From positions 1 through 64,000 of IMG/VR virus record IMGVR_UViG_3300037502_002391: a stretch of 64,000 nt of DNA; one strand, written 5' to 3'. This DNA comes from a virus. Shown here in pieces: positions 49,278 to 60,200 of this stretch; the stretch's first letter is position 1; each line of letters opens with the position of its first letter. The notes beneath the pieces were generated by a model. The model searched no databases. It had not been told where the DNA came from and saw only the letters and a program-made list of their open reading frames with translations. The position numbers were made by a program, and so were the translations under genes.

Positions 49278-50099
49278 TCATTTATAACCAAAAAAATCAT
49301 AATACCATTGATATGTTTCTTTTATCATATCAATAGTGTATTGTCCCAAAATTTGTTTTGAGTCATTTGGTAACATTTCAAGTTTATTTCTTATAATATG
49401 ATCACCATATATACCATGAATTGTATCATTCTCTATGGTTATTTGATTTATGTGTTGGAAATTATGTTTGTACTCATTTACCTCTAAATATTGATATATG
49501 GTTTTCATTACACTTTCTGGATTATTACATAAATCCTCATATCTAATGAATAAGAAATTTTTTGCTGTACCATCTAACAATGTCTGTTGTAATTTTTCAA
49601 TAGAATAACCTAATGGATGTCCTTGTGCCCATAATTCAACTCTCTTATGTGTTGTTGTTCCTTTTATTTTAATGTTATCCATTAAACCATCATCTTTATC
49701 AGGATTTAATCTAAATTTTTTTTCAAATGATGCAAATATAGATGGAAGATTTCTTACCATATATATTATTTTTGGATTTTCCACTATATTGGATAATAAA
49801 TTATAATAAAACCCCCAAACTCTATTTTTATCTAAATAATATGGTTTTGTTGTTTGTGATTGTATGTATCCTTTTATTCCTTCTGAACAAAATTTATAGA
49901 ATCCATTTTTCCACATTTTTGTATCACCTGCCTTTGATTCATGATTTTGGTTATATCCAATTCTTGTACCTAGCATTAAATCAATAAGACCTGATGTTGG
50001 TGTTACATAAAATTCTGGGTTTTGACCTATTAAATTTTGTAATAATGTGCTACCACTTCTTGGTAAAGTGGAGTTAAAAAAAATCTTTTGGTTATGCAT
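49278..50099 (-). CDS. Sulfotransferase family protein
   Basis: 273 residues from ATG 50099 (TTG 50108 rejected). Residues 9-20 form the 5'-phosphosulfate-binding loop NSTLPRSGSTLL, and about residue 110 the 3'-phosphate motif YMVRNLPSIFASF is present, both needed for binding PAPS. The sulfate would be moved to a hydroxyl of a glycan, Tyr or small molecule. It overlaps the following oxygenase gene by 8 bases. Sulfotransferases are rare in phages; beside fibre genes, modification of virion glycans is the likeliest role. PAPS must come from the host. Confidence 0.82.
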   Translation of the reverse strand: MHNQKIFFNSTLPRSGSTLLQNLIGQNPEFYVTPTSGLIDLMLGTRIGYNQNHESKAGDTKMWKNGFYKFCSEGIKGYIQSQTTKPYYLDKNRVWGFYYNLLSNIVENPKIIYMVRNLPSIFASFEKKFRLNPDKDDGLMDNIKIKGTTTHKRVELWAQGHPLGYSIEKLQQTLLDGTAKNFLFIRYEDLCNNPESVMKTIYQYLEVNEYKHNFQHINQITIENDTIHGIYGDHIIRNKLEMLPNDSKQILGQYTIDMIKETYQWYYDFFGYK

Positions 50100-50730
50100 A
50101 TCTTCCAAATATAATTTCAGAAATTGTTTCTTTATCCCCCAATGTTCCTTTTGTTAAAGCATTCACACCTAATGCTTTCCTTACTCTATTTGTTCTATTT
50201 GGTGGAACTCCATGTGTTAGCCAAGATGGAAATATTATAAAATCATTCTTTTTTGGTGAAAAATATACCTCTTCTTGTGAAAATAAATGATTTTGATAAT
50301 CATCAAGTAATGATGGTTCAAAATATGATCTATTAAATGATTTTACTTCTTTAGAAAAACATATGGCAGCATCATCCTCATGAGCATCATAATAAAAAAC
50401 ACCTGCTAGAATTGTGTTTGGATGTGTATGTGCTTTATGAATTTGTCCTGGTTTTTTATATGTCAACCATGATTGAGCAAATTGTAAATCTTTATAATTA
50501 TATCTCATAACATTTGTTGCAAATTCTTTAAAACAAGACATAAAAAATAAATTTAAGTCATCACATATTGGATTGTCCAATATGTAACTATTTTTTGATA
50601 TCATACCATACCCATGACCTGTTTCAGACATTTCACAACTATCAAAATAATTAATAACATCATCTATGTTCCCACCATAATTTTTAACATATAATGGTGT
50701 TGGGAATAGTGAAAAAACTTGTGCATCCAT
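50092..50730 (-). CDS. 2OG-Fe(II) oxygenase, TIGR02466-like, copy 1
   Basis: 212 residues. Double-stranded beta-helix with HKAHTHPNTILAGVFYYDA (iron ligands in HTH), then IIFPSWLTHGVPPN (second His) and R in RVRKALGVNA. This phage/marine family uses 2-oxoglutarate and Fe(II) to hydroxylate an unknown substrate. Start shares a base with the stop of copy 2. First of three consecutive oxygenases; substrate could be proline, sugars or nucleotides. Confidence 0.8.
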   Translation of the reverse strand: MDAQVFSLFPTPLYVKNYGGNIDDVINYFDSCEMSETGHGYGMISKNSYILDNPICDDLNLFFMSCFKEFATNVMRYNYKDLQFAQSWLTYKKPGQIHKAHTHPNTILAGVFYYDAHEDDAAICFSKEVKSFNRSYFEPSLLDDYQNHLFSQEEVYFSPKKNDFIIFPSWLTHGVPPNRTNRVRKALGVNALTKGTLGDKETISEIIFGRYA

Positions 50731-51326
50731 TATTTATCTTTTGGTACAAAATTAAACGCAATTGAAATCCTTTCTCCATCTGAATTGTTGGTTTCAACAT
50801 GATGCCTTACCCAACTTGGGAATATATAAAATAAAGATTCTATTGGTTTTTTAATAGCACCAAATGAATTTGATTTTGTTGTTATTCTTTCCACATCAGA
50901 TTTTAAAAAATATTCCGCAGTATCTCCTCTATGAAGAACTAAATCACCCATATCACTAAAAGGTACTGAAACATAGTAAACACCAGATAAAATACTACTC
51001 TGGTGATCATGCTCCAAATTATAATTTCCCTTTTGATTGATGTTAACCCAAAAATTACCTAATTTTAAATTTGGAACACCAATGTGTTTATAACAATTCT
51101 CATTAACAAAAATTTCAAGATTATTAAATAAATTTAATAATTCCTTTGGTAAAGGTAAAACAATATCACTACTATGCCAACCACCTCTATTTGATATTGT
51201 TGCACCTTTTGTATTTTCTTTTAACCATAAACAATATTCCTTAATTTCCTCATTGTTTATGTCTTTTACTTCAGATTCCCATATTGGTGTTGAGAACCAT
51301 AATTCTTCATGTGTTATAATTTTCAT
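50730..51326 (-). CDS. 2OG-Fe(II) oxygenase, TIGR02466-like, copy 2
   Basis: 198 residues from ATG 51326. EHDHQSSILSGVYYV carries the HxH iron motif, FIFPSWVRHHVETN the second His, and RISIAFNF the 2OG-binding Arg. Closely parallel to copy 1 but diverged (no overall near identity), so duplication is old. ATGA overlap with copy 3. Substrate unknown. Confidence 0.8.
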   Translation of the reverse strand: MKIITHEELWFSTPIWESEVKDINNEEIKEYCLWLKENTKGATISNRGGWHSSDIVLPLPKELLNLFNNLEIFVNENCYKHIGVPNLKLGNFWVNINQKGNYNLEHDHQSSILSGVYYVSVPFSDMGDLVLHRGDTAEYFLKSDVERITTKSNSFGAIKKPIESLFYIFPSWVRHHVETNNSDGERISIAFNFVPKDK

Positions 51327-51904
51327 ATATCTATATGTGTGAACCAACCAGTTAATATATATTTTGTTTGCGTGGGAGATGAAACTCCTCTATGCAAATG
51401 TGTCCAATCAGATGGCCATATCAATAACTTTCCTCTTTCTGGTGATTCAAAATGTTGTTGATAAAAAAATTCTGTTTCACCTCTATCTGTTAATGTATTC
51501 AAATATATCATCCAAACTAAAAGTCTATCAGAATGTTTTTTCCCAGCTCTTTCACAATGCCAACCAAGAAAACCCTCATTTGGTTCATATTTTTGCATAT
51601 TAAAATAGGCATATAAATCAATTGGATCCATCTTTTGCATTGCTGTTGAATGTCTATTTAAATAATCTAATACACCATTTTTAACTGTAATAACAACCTC
51701 ATCCAATAACATACCCCAAGGTTCTTTATTTAAGAAAGATGGGTCAAATGTTATGTCTGTTGATTTTTTATCACTATCAGATGATATACCTGTTGGACCA
51801 TATAAAACACCTGGTTTTTTTAAATCTGATTGTTCAAATGCATTAATCAAATTATGGCAAGTATTTATAGATAAAGCATTTTCTTTACGATATATGAAAT
51901 TCAT
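51323..51904 (-). CDS. 2OG-Fe(II) oxygenase, prolyl-hydroxylase-like, copy 3
   Basis: 193 residues. The core reads QKYEPNEGFLGWHCERAG, RLLVWMIYLNTLTDRGETEF..Q, and KLLIWPSDWTHLHRG...KYILTGWF, the layout of prolyl-4-hydroxylase-like oxygenases in marine phages. The first iron motif is H-x-E (HCE) rather than H-x-D. Proline hydroxylation is the classical activity of related enzymes, notable because nearby fibres are Thr-Pro-rich. Substrate not proven. Confidence 0.82.
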   Translation of the reverse strand: MNFIYRKENALSINTCHNLINAFEQSDLKKPGVLYGPTGISSDSDKKSTDITFDPSFLNKEPWGMLLDEVVITVKNGVLDYLNRHSTAMQKMDPIDLYAYFNMQKYEPNEGFLGWHCERAGKKHSDRLLVWMIYLNTLTDRGETEFFYQQHFESPERGKLLIWPSDWTHLHRGVSSPTQTKYILTGWFTHIDI

Positions 51905-51907
51905 ATA

Positions 51908-52591
51908 TTAATTAAGTTTGTTTTTTTTATCTTCTGGTAATTCACCCAAAAAATTTAATATTCTACCCTCACTATCTTTTAATCTATTAAAAGAAAGATA
52001 TGGACCCATTGCATTCATAATATCTCCAGGTGAGGATGAATCATTCAAAGATTTAACTCTATTTTCAAAATATTTATGTAATGAATCTGCTTGATGTGTG
52101 TTGACATCTTTGGTATCAAAAGAACCATTATCTAATTCACCTTTAATTTTACTCCATAAGGTCAACTCTCTAACTCTATCTTTAGCAACTTGTAACATAC
52201 AACTTCTATCATATAGATTCCTATCCAAATCAATATGAGCATCCATTATATCAAATTTATTATTTTCTTCATCTTGCATTAAATCATCTATTTTTTTGTC
52301 AAGTCTTAACTTTTCAACTGTATTCTTCCTTAAATCAAAAGTAAGATTCATTAATGCATCAAAATGAGCAGACATTTCTCTAACAGATTGCCAATATTTT
52401 GAGGCAATTGTAGGATGTTTTGCATCATTTAAAACTGAAAACCTCATTTCAGTTTCAGTTCTAAAAATTTGTTTTTTATGCCAATTGTCAACTAATTCAT
52501 CTTTTAGTGTTAGAATAGTGTTAACATCTTCTTCATTTAGAATGCTAATAATTTCTTTTAAATCTTCATTAAATTGTAATTCTTTTTTCAT
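51908..52591 (-). CDS. Helical hypothetical protein (227 aa)
   Basis: Starts MKKELQFNEDLKEIISILNEEDV at ATG 52591 (32 codons after the first in-frame TTG). All helical, acidic/basic, no motif. Helical phage proteins at this position often serve in baseplate or tail assembly; no direct support. Follows the small virion-like gene by 10 bases. Confidence 0.6.
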   Translation of the reverse strand: MKKELQFNEDLKEIISILNEEDVNTILTLKDELVDNWHKKQIFRTETEMRFSVLNDAKHPTIASKYWQSVREMSAHFDALMNLTFDLRKNTVEKLRLDKKIDDLMQDEENNKFDIMDAHIDLDRNLYDRSCMLQVAKDRVRELTLWSKIKGELDNGSFDTKDVNTHQADSLHKYFENRVKSLNDSSSPGDIMNAMGPYLSFNRLKDSEGRILNFLGELPEDKKNKLN

Positions 52592-52601
52592 ATATTTTTT
52601 T

Positions 52602-52853
52602 TTAAGGTAAAATAACTTGTGGTGGATTTTGCTGTTCATTGTTTGATGGTGGTTGATAAGATTCTGCAATTGCAGCATCAACAATTGCTTGTGCTTCTTC
52701 TTTTGTCTTTTCTACAGCACCAATTCTTTGTGGCCATATAGTATTTTCTGTTACCCATATATTTCCTGGATAACCAGAAATATGTGCAAGTTCATTGTCT
52801 TCATGGGTTATAAACCCATGACCATAGTTAATAGCATAATAATATTTTAACAT
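52602..52853 (-). CDS. Small virion-like protein (83 aa)
   Basis: ATG 52853 (earlier codons are not supported). MLKYYYAINYGHGFITHEDNELAHISGYPG, a beta-rich half, then helix KTKEEAQAIVDAAIAES and Pro/Gln/Asn tail. The helix resembles short segments at ends of marine phage tail proteins. Terminator hairpin lies just upstream. Confidence 0.55.
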   Translation of the reverse strand: MLKYYYAINYGHGFITHEDNELAHISGYPGNIWVTENTIWPQRIGAVEKTKEEAQAIVDAAIAESYQPPSNNEQQNPPQVILP

Positions 52854-52865
52854 ACTAAGTTTTTT

Positions 52866-52897
52866 ATAAAAAAAAATAAACACTTATAATCATAAGT
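52866..52897 (-). terminator. Intrinsic terminator
   Basis: Leftward ACTTAT/ATAAGT stem with a GATT loop followed by GTTTATTTTTTTTT. It lies 15 bases past the stop of the gene at 52913-53437. Weakly paired but with a long T-run. Confidence 0.55.
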
Positions 52898-52912
52898 AAA
52901 TACTAACATAAT

Positions 52913-53437
52913 TTAAATAAATTCAACCCATCTAGCATTTTCCCTTGTAACACCACTAATACCTTCAATTGATGATCCTGTCCAAGCATTTAATAGCAAA
53001 GCACCATCAACTGTATTGTCATAAACTTGATATCCAAAATAAATATCCACAACTGATCCACCAGTTAATGCATTATTAAATAATGTTTCATAATTTGGTA
53101 TTTGATATTGATATGTTTTGTTATTTTCACAAACATATGCAATCATGCCAAGTTTTCTTCTTCCAGAAGAAATACCATCTGAATATAGATTTATAACATT
53201 TGGTGAACCATTTGGTGCATTATAACTAAAATCAATAGGAATTGTATTTCCTGAATATAATACTGTTCCTGTTGTCCCATTTGGTATAGTAAAATTCAAA
53301 TCACTTAATTTAAATACTTCACAAAATCCACCAACTTGGAATGAACTAAAATTGCTTCCAGTATTTGAATCAGTATTAACTGAATTTGGTCCAGATAATA
53401 CAACTGATGATTTTGGATTTTTATAATTAAAGCTCAT
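52913..53437 (-). CDS. Virion/fibre-like protein (174 aa)
   Basis: Starts MSFNYKNPKSSVVLSGPNSVNTDSNTGSNFSSF, beta-rich and Asn/Gly/Ser-rich, ending GVTRENARWVEFI. No motif. Between a giant fibre gene and its terminator. TATTTAT lies 11 bases upstream (53449-53455). Likely tail or fibre component. Confidence 0.6.
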   Translation of the reverse strand: MSFNYKNPKSSVVLSGPNSVNTDSNTGSNFSSFQVGGFCEVFKLSDLNFTIPNGTTGTVLYSGNTIPIDFSYNAPNGSPNVINLYSDGISSGRRKLGMIAYVCENNKTYQYQIPNYETLFNNALTGGSVVDIYFGYQVYDNTVDGALLLNAWTGSSIEGISGVTRENARWVEFI

Positions 53438-53480
53438 TAATTTATTCTATAAATATATGTTATTTTATTTTAACCATAAA

Positions 53481-56400
53481 TTAAACTGTGGTAAATGTGA
53501 TTGTTGTTGTTGCTGTTATTTTATAAATGGTTGATGTTCCAACTTGTGTTACATTTGTCCCTATTACTCTATATCCATTTGGGACTTGTATGAATGCAAC
53601 ACCTGCCCCACCATTACAAGGGTTATTTGGACTTAATTGGGTTGAACCTCCTCCTCCATGATTAGAAATTGTAGGACATCCACAAAAAGCAAGAGATGTA
53701 CTATTAGTTTTATTAACTCCACAACCACCAACGCCATAAATAGATATGGTTGAATCAAGTGGAAGTGAAATTCCACCCTCACCAAAATATGTAGTAGGTT
53801 GTATAGAATAACCAGCTCCACCACCACTATTTTGTGAATTTATATTCACAAAATTACCTGTTGCTCCTGAATAGTTTTGGCAACTGCTCTTTGAACCCCC
53901 ACCTAAACTACCTAATCTACTTGCACCACCACCACCAAATCCAATTCCACTACCACAAACACCTTCAATACCAACTGAACGACCACCACCACCACCAGCA
54001 GCAGATAATATCACATTACTACTTGTATCATATAATGTTGTTGTTCCACCAGTACCACCAGGATCACAAAAACTTGAAGAGCCTGCACCTGCTGTGCCAA
54101 TTATAATTGAGTGACTTGTATTTGTTAATACTGAAATACTATTTCCTGTTGCAATACAACCACCAGCACCTCCACCACCAAAATAACCACCAGATAAATC
54201 CCCATCAGATTTTCCACCTCCACCACCTCCACCAACAAGGTTGACATTTATGTTTATTGAACAATTGGTACTTCCTGTTATTGCACCTGATGAATTAAAA
54301 CCATAGCAAGTTCCACTTACTGAAAATATCCTTTCAGTTCCCCAAGCAGAAGTATCATTATTGTTACATGATGTTAGTGATGGATAATAAATAGAACCAT
54401 TTGAACTATTGAATGTAGAATATCTACCTACTACATAATTACTAGCCAAACAAGCTGTGCTACAATTGTTTAAACCACCAAGATCCCTACCTGCTCCAAA
54501 TACTTTACAAGCAGTCAAGTTTGTTGGTGTGGTTGTTGGTGTGGTTGTTGGTGTGGTTGTTGGTGTGGTTGTTGGTGTGGTTGTTCTTGTATTAGTTGGT
54601 GTAGTGGTATTAGTCATTGTTTGAGTTGGTGTTGTTGTTGGTGTTCTTGTTGGTGTTAATGTTCTTGTTGGTGTTATGGTTGGAGTTGCAGTAGTTGATG
54701 GTGTTTGTGTTGGTGATGGTTGAGTAGGGCATGTTGTTACACTATCTATAACATTATAAGCAAATAATCCAACATTTGGATCCCTAGACCATTCATAACA
54801 GGCAAAATCATCTGTAAATGTATTTGCTGATTCTCCATTATTTGCAAATGCTAAATGATTAATATCACTATAATCATTCAAACAATTAATCTCAGAATTA
54901 ACATCATTGTCAGAATAGTAAACTTTATCATTTATAGATAATGCACCTGAACTTTTTCTAACATATGCTGTAAATGTTGCACCACTTGCTGGACAACCAT
55001 AAGTACAAGTAGCAGGTGTATTTGATGAAGCTCTAAAAGTCCTTGCATAACAGAAAATTGGTGTTGGTGTTGGTGTTGGTGTTCCTGTACTTGTTGGTGT
55101 TGTTGAAGGTGTGACTGTGTTTGTTGGCGTAACTGTATTTGTTGGTGTTGTTGTCCTTGTTGGTGTAACTGTATTTGTTGGTGTAACTGTATTTGTTGGT
55201 GTATTACTAGGTGTTGGTGGTATAGTTGGGCAACTAACTTCTATTTGAAATGTACCATTAGGTTCATTAGTTGTAACTTGAACTATTACAGTAGTTGGCT
55301 CATTTAATGTTTTTGTAAAACTATTCTGGTATAATCCAGTGAATGTTCCTGAACTAATTACATTGGTAGAATTCCATGTTACTAAAACTGTAGTATTTAC
55401 ATTACTACTACAAATAACATTGATATTTCCTGTATTTAATCCAACATTATATGTGTATATATGATATGCTTTTGTTCCACCACTATTAATGATTGAAGTA
55501 TTACAAACTCCAGTATAATTAATTGTTGCATATATTGTTGGTGTAGGTGTGTTTGTTGGTGTTACTGTATTTGTTGGTGTTATTGTGTTTGTTGGTGTAG
55601 ATGTTTTTGTTGGTGTTATTGTGTTTGTTGGTGTAATTGTATTTGTTGGTGTTATTGTATTTGTTGGTGTAATTGTATTAGAAGGTGTATTTGTTGGTGT
55701 TATTGTTCTTGTTGGTGTTATTGTGTTTGTTGGTGTTATTGTATTAGAAGGTGTATTTGTTGGTGTAATTGTATTTGTTGGTGTTATTGTTCTTGTTGGT
55801 GTAATTGTATTAGAAGGTGTATTTGTTGGTGTTATTGTTCTTGTTGGTGTTATTGTATTAGAAGGTGTATTTGTTGGTGTTATTGTGTTTGTTGGTGTTA
55901 TTGTATTAGAAGGTGTATTTGTTGGTGTTATTGTGTTTGTTGGTGTAATTGTATTAGAAGGTGTATTTGTTGGTGTTATTGTTCTTGTTGGTGTTATTGT
56001 GTTTGTTGGTGTAATTGTATTAGAAGGTGTATTTGTTGGTGTTATTGTATTAGAAGGTGTATTTGTTGGCGTTATTGTATTTGTTGGTGTTATTGTGTTT
56101 GTTGGTGTAATTGTATTAGAAGGTGTATTTGTTGGTGTTATTGTTCTTGTTGGTGTTATTGTGTTTGTTGGTGTAATTGTATTAGAAGGTGTATTTGTTG
56201 GTGTTATTGTATTAGAAGGTGTATTTGTTGGCGTTATTGTATTTGTTGGTGTTATTGTGTTTGTTGGTGTAGATGTTTTTGTTGGTGTTATTGTGTTTGT
56301 TGGTGTATTTGTTGGTGTTATTGTGTTTGTTGGTGTAGATGTTTTTGTTGGTGTTATTGTGTTTGTTGGTGTAATTGTATTTGTTGGTGTTATTGTATTT

Positions 56401-56798
56401 GTTGGTGTAATTGTATTAGAAGGTGTATTTGTTGGTGTTATTGTTCTTGTTGGTGTTATTGTGTTTGTTGGTGTTATTGTATTAGAAGGTGTATTTGTTG
56501 GTGTAATTGTAACAGTAGGAGTAATAGTTGTTGTTGGTGTAATAGTTACAGTAGGTGTTGGTGTTTTTGTTGGTGATGGTGTAATCATAGGATCAATCAA
56601 CTGAAATCCACATGATTTATTTATAGATGAAAAGTATAAATCATATATACCATAATAATACCCATCAACATTTGAATAAAAATATGGTAAAATAGCATTA
56701 TTTATTATTCTAGTTCCACCAGTTTCAGGATAAAATGTAATTGTTGAATTATACCCAGAATAATTTAAAGTATCTATATATAGAACATTACTAGCCAT
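53481..56798 (-). CDS. Giant Thr-Pro-array fibre with Gly-rich C-terminus (1105 aa)
   Basis: A short N-terminal domain (1-65), then a Thr/Pro/Asn/Ile array from about 70 to 420 built from [12 protein letters not shown] and TPTRTI units, a beta-domain ([11 protein letters not shown]...), a second short array, a Cys module near 580-690 (CTYGC...CYEWSRD), a third array and a second Cys module near 765-850 (CSTAC...[16 protein letters not shown]), then a Gly-rich tip ([15 protein letters not shown]...GGGGAGG...) to the end. Gly-rich tips occur in T-even adhesins. Arrays look like mucin-type stalks suited to O-glycosylation. No enzyme motif. Likely a long tail fibre. Confidence 0.85.
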   Translation of the reverse strand: MASNVLYIDTLNYSGYNSTITFYPETGGTRIINNAILPYFYSNVDGYYYGIYDLYFSSINKSCGFQLIDPMITPSPTKTPTPTVTITPTTTITPTVTITPTNTPSNTITPTNTITPTRTITPTNTPSNTITPTNTITPTNTITPTNTITPTKTSTPTNTITPTNTPTNTITPTKTSTPTNTITPTNTITPTNTPSNTITPTNTPSNTITPTNTITPTRTITPTNTPSNTITPTNTITPTNTITPTNTPSNTITPTNTPSNTITPTNTITPTRTITPTNTPSNTITPTNTITPTNTPSNTITPTNTITPTNTPSNTITPTRTITPTNTPSNTITPTRTITPTNTITPTNTPSNTITPTNTITPTRTITPTNTPSNTITPTNTITPTNTITPTNTITPTKTSTPTNTITPTNTVTPTNTPTPTIYATINYTGVCNTSIINSGGTKAYHIYTYNVGLNTGNINVICSSNVNTTVLVTWNSTNVISSGTFTGLYQNSFTKTLNEPTTVIVQVTTNEPNGTFQIEVSCPTIPPTPSNTPTNTVTPTNTVTPTRTTTPTNTVTPTNTVTPSTTPTSTGTPTPTPTPIFCYARTFRASSNTPATCTYGCPASGATFTAYVRKSSGALSINDKVYYSDNDVNSEINCLNDYSDINHLAFANNGESANTFTDDFACYEWSRDPNVGLFAYNVIDSVTTCPTQPSPTQTPSTTATPTITPTRTLTPTRTPTTTPTQTMTNTTTPTNTRTTTPTTTPTTTPTTTPTTTPTNLTACKVFGAGRDLGGLNNCSTACLASNYVVGRYSTFNSSNGSIYYPSLTSCNNNDTSAWGTERIFSVSGTCYGFNSSGAITGSTNCSININVNLVGGGGGGGKSDGDLSGGYFGGGGAGGCIATGNSISVLTNTSHSIIIGTAGAGSSSFCDPGGTGGTTTLYDTSSNVILSAAGGGGGRSVGIEGVCGSGIGFGGGGASRLGSLGGGSKSSCQNYSGATGNFVNINSQNSGGGAGYSIQPTTYFGEGGISLPLDSTISIYGVGGCGVNKTNSTSLAFCGCPTISNHGGGGSTQLSPNNPCNGGAGVAFIQVPNGYRVIGTNVTQVGTSTIYKITATTTITFTTV
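55540..56580 (-). repeat. Thr-Pro coding low-complexity array (about 1 kb)
   Basis: Tandem near-identical 18-base and 12-base units on the minus strand (ACA CCA ACA AAC ACA ATA and variants; Thr is always ACA, Pro always CCA). The repeat is also open on the opposite strand, giving a spurious FVGVI ORF. Such arrays expand and contract by slippage and recombination. Confidence 0.9.
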
Positions 56799-56868
56799 TT
56801 TTCATATTTTAAACTTTATAAATTTATAACAACATATAAATATGTAATAACACATAAATTATATTAGA

Positions 56869-57264
56869 TTAACAACCAATCCAATTTAATTGATTTTCAT
56901 CCCATATGTAACATTCATTATCTTCTGGATATGGAATAGGTGGATTCCACAAACAACTGAAGTCATCTAAAATCCAAGAATTAAATGGTTTTGGTGGTAT
57001 AAAAGCATCTCTACTTTCATCATATGAATAACCAATTCCAGCATAATTTTTTCTAAAAGCCTTATCTTGATTTTCTGATGGTGTCATATTATCTGATTGA
57101 TAATGTATTCCACCTTTTGTGTTATATGATGTTCTTTTACATATTTGATTTTTAAAATTACCATACCATAATTCTGGTTGTAAACCTTCTATTAATTCTG
57201 TTTCATCAACACCAACAATTACTTCTGTTACAATATTATTTGATAAAAATGCATAGTGTGCCAT
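56869..57264 (-). CDS. Conserved phage tail-fibre-adjacent protein (131 aa)
   Basis: Starts MAHYAFLSNNIVTEVIVGVDETELIEGLQ at ATG 57264 (a longer frame uses TTG). Segments CKRTSYNTKGGIHYQS, FRKNYAGIGYSYDESRDAFIPPKPF and SWILDDFSCLWNPPIPYPED match a family frequent in marine T4-like phages near tail-fibre genes, by general recognition. Function not known. Ends with a Cys. Operon with the giant fibre upstream. Confidence 0.8.
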   Translation of the reverse strand: MAHYAFLSNNIVTEVIVGVDETELIEGLQPELWYGNFKNQICKRTSYNTKGGIHYQSDNMTPSENQDKAFRKNYAGIGYSYDESRDAFIPPKPFNSWILDDFSCLWNPPIPYPEDNECYIWDENQLNWIGC

Positions 57265-57274
57265 ATAATTTAAT

Positions 57275-60200
57275 TTAGAATTGTATATTTCCTGTTCCAG
57301 CATTAATCTGATAAACTTTAAATCCTGAAGGTGTGTAGGATGCTGCAACTCTTGTTCCATTTCCACTTGTATCAACACCTGATGAATTTCTATATGTTAA
57401 ACCAGAACCAATTAAAAGGTCAGGATATGTATTTGCATATTTTATAATAAGGACACCAGAACCACCAGAACCACCAGTAGTGAAAACTCTTTCAGCGCCA
57501 CCACCTCCACCACCTCTATTGGCAGTTCCACTTTGAGCAGCTAAAGGTCCTCCATTTCTACCAATACCACCATCACCACCTCCACCATTACCACCAAGAC
57601 CTTTGGTTGTTCCTGTATTATCATCATAGCAAGATCCACCTCCACCACCAGCATAATATGTTGCAGTTCCAGTAATACTAGATTCTTGACCAATACCACC
57701 ATCACCAGCCTTAGAACCAGTACCCCCAATACCATTTGAACCTTTACCACCTCCACCACCAGACCCATATGCAGGTACATTAAATGTCCCACCACCACCT
57801 GTATTGCCTTCCCCAGATATACCTGTTCCTGGTAGTCCATAATAACCAGAACCACCACCTGAACCACCAGTTGATCCATTTACTTCTTGTCTTCCACCAG
57901 CACCACCACCAGTTGTTGATATGGTACTAAAAGATGATGCACTACCATTAGCAGCAGAGCCACCCCCACCACCAATAGTCACTGAATAATTTGTGTTTTG
58001 AGCAAAAACAACACCACTATTACTTTTCATGCCACCAGCACCACCACCACCACCGTGATATTGACCAAAACCACCACCACCACCACCAGCAACAATTAAA
58101 TATTCAATAATAGTTGCATTACTTGTTGGTGTTATTGTCATTGTTGGTGTTATTGTCCTTGTTGGAGTATTTGTTGGTGTTATTGTTCTTGTTGGTGTTA
58201 TTGTGTTTGTTGGTGTTATTGTGTTTGTTGGTGTTATTGTGTTTGTTGGTGTTATTGTGTTTGTTGGTGTAATTGTGTTAGAAGGTGTATTTGTTGGTGT
58301 TATTGTGTTTGTTGGTGTTATTGTGTTTGTTGGTGTTGGTGTTGGTGTTGGTGTTGGTGGAATTATAAAATTAGTGCCTCCTGAAATAGTCAATAGTGGA
58401 GAACTAACTACAACTGAATTCCCATATATTGTAATACTTTCACCATATAAAGGTGATTGTAAATTATTTTGTTCATTATTCCAACAATCAATATAACTAT
58501 ATGTTTCATAACAAGGATTTGTACATCCAGTATTTGTTATAATATATTCTGCACATGCTACAATTATATTACCATTAACATCACATAGTGGGTATTCTGT
58601 GCTAGTTGGTGTATTTGTTGGTGTTATTGTGTTTGTTGGTGTTATTGTATTAGAAGGTGTATTTGTTGGTGTTATTGTGTTTGTTGGTGTTATTGTGTTT
58701 GTTGGTGTTATTGTATTTGTTGGTGTTATTGTACTAGTTATTGTTTGGGTAGGTGTTGGTGTTTGAGTAGATGTTGGTGTTTCTGTTGGTGTTATTGTGT
58801 TAGTAGGTGTAGATGTATTTGTTGGTGTTATTGTGTTTGTTGGTGTTATTGTGTTAGTAGGTGTAGATGTATTTGTTGGTGTTATTGTGCTTGTTGGAGT
58901 TATTGTATTAGAAGGTGTGTTTGTTGGTGTTATTGTGTTTGTTGGTGTTATTGTGTTTGTTGGTGTTATTGTGTTTGTTGGTGTTATTGTACTAGTTATT
59001 GTTTGGGTAGGTGTTGGCGTTTGTGTAGGTGTTGGCGTTTGTGTAGATGTTGGTGTTTCTGTTGGTGTTATTGTGTTAGTAGGCGTGTTTGTTGGTGTTA
59101 TTGTGTTTGTTGGTGTAATTGTATTTGTTGGTGTTATTGTGTTTGTTGATGTTATTGTGTTTGTTGGTGTTATTGTGTTAGTAGGTGTAGATGTATTTGT
59201 TGGTGTAATTGTATTTGTTGGTGTTATTGTGTTTGTTGATGTTATTGTGTTTGTTGGTGTTATTGTGTTAGTAGGTGTAGATGTATTTGTTGGTGTAGAT
59301 GTATTTGTTGGAGTTATTGTACTAGTTATTGTTTGGGTAGGTGTTGGTGTTTGAGTAGATGTTGGTGTTTCTGTTGGTGTTATTGTGTTAGTAGGTGTAG
59401 ATGTATTTGTTGGTGTAGATGTATTTGTTGGAGTTATTGTACTAGTTATTGTTTGGGTAGGTGTTGGCGTTTGTGTAGATGTTGGTGTTTCTGTTGGTGT
59501 TACTATTGGTGTTACTGTATTAGAAGGTGTGTTTGTTGGTGTTATTGTGTTAGTAGGTGTCATTGTGCTAGTAGGTGTCATTGTGCTAGTAGGTGTTGGC
59601 GTTATTGTAACACAAACTGATGCTCCTGTTATTGTACCTCCTGAGTTTGTAGAATAACAATACCCACTTCTATTGAAACTTGTACTAATACCCCAAGTAT
59701 TAGTATTATTATTAATACAAGATTCAAAATCAATATAATATGTTTGACCAATAGAACCATCAAATAATGTTGTTTTTCCACATATTTGTGTGTTTGGTTC
59801 TTCGCTACATACATCAGCACAATTTAATAATCCTGTGGAATCAACATAAACATCAAAACAATTGCATCCATTTGGATCTGGAATCAAGGAATTTCCTCTA
59901 AAATATATCTTATTATTGTTATTTATTAATCTAAAATTTGTATTGCTAAATGTTGTATATACATGATAAAAATCTTGTGGAATAGTAAAACCTGAATATT
60001 CAACTGTTAGTGAAGCATATGTCATATTCATATTAACTGGAACTAATGCCAAAGGATCACTATATTCATTAACCCCTATATTGCTAACAAGATTTCTATT
60101 TGTATTTAAATTTGGAATTACCCAAGTGTACCAAGAATAACCTGTTGTGGTATATTCTGGTACTTCATGTGTCTTAAATAAATATGCTTGTATAAAATTA

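Noticed and set aside
55549-56604. Long rightward ORF of FVGVIV repeats
   Set aside because: It is the antisense of the Thr-Pro array; the repeat leaves all three opposite-strand frames open. No start region, no terminator and a biased composition.
58797-59354. Rightward ORFs of VGVIV and CWCYC repeats
   Set aside because: Antisense frames of the second giant fibre array, same reason as for 55549-56604.
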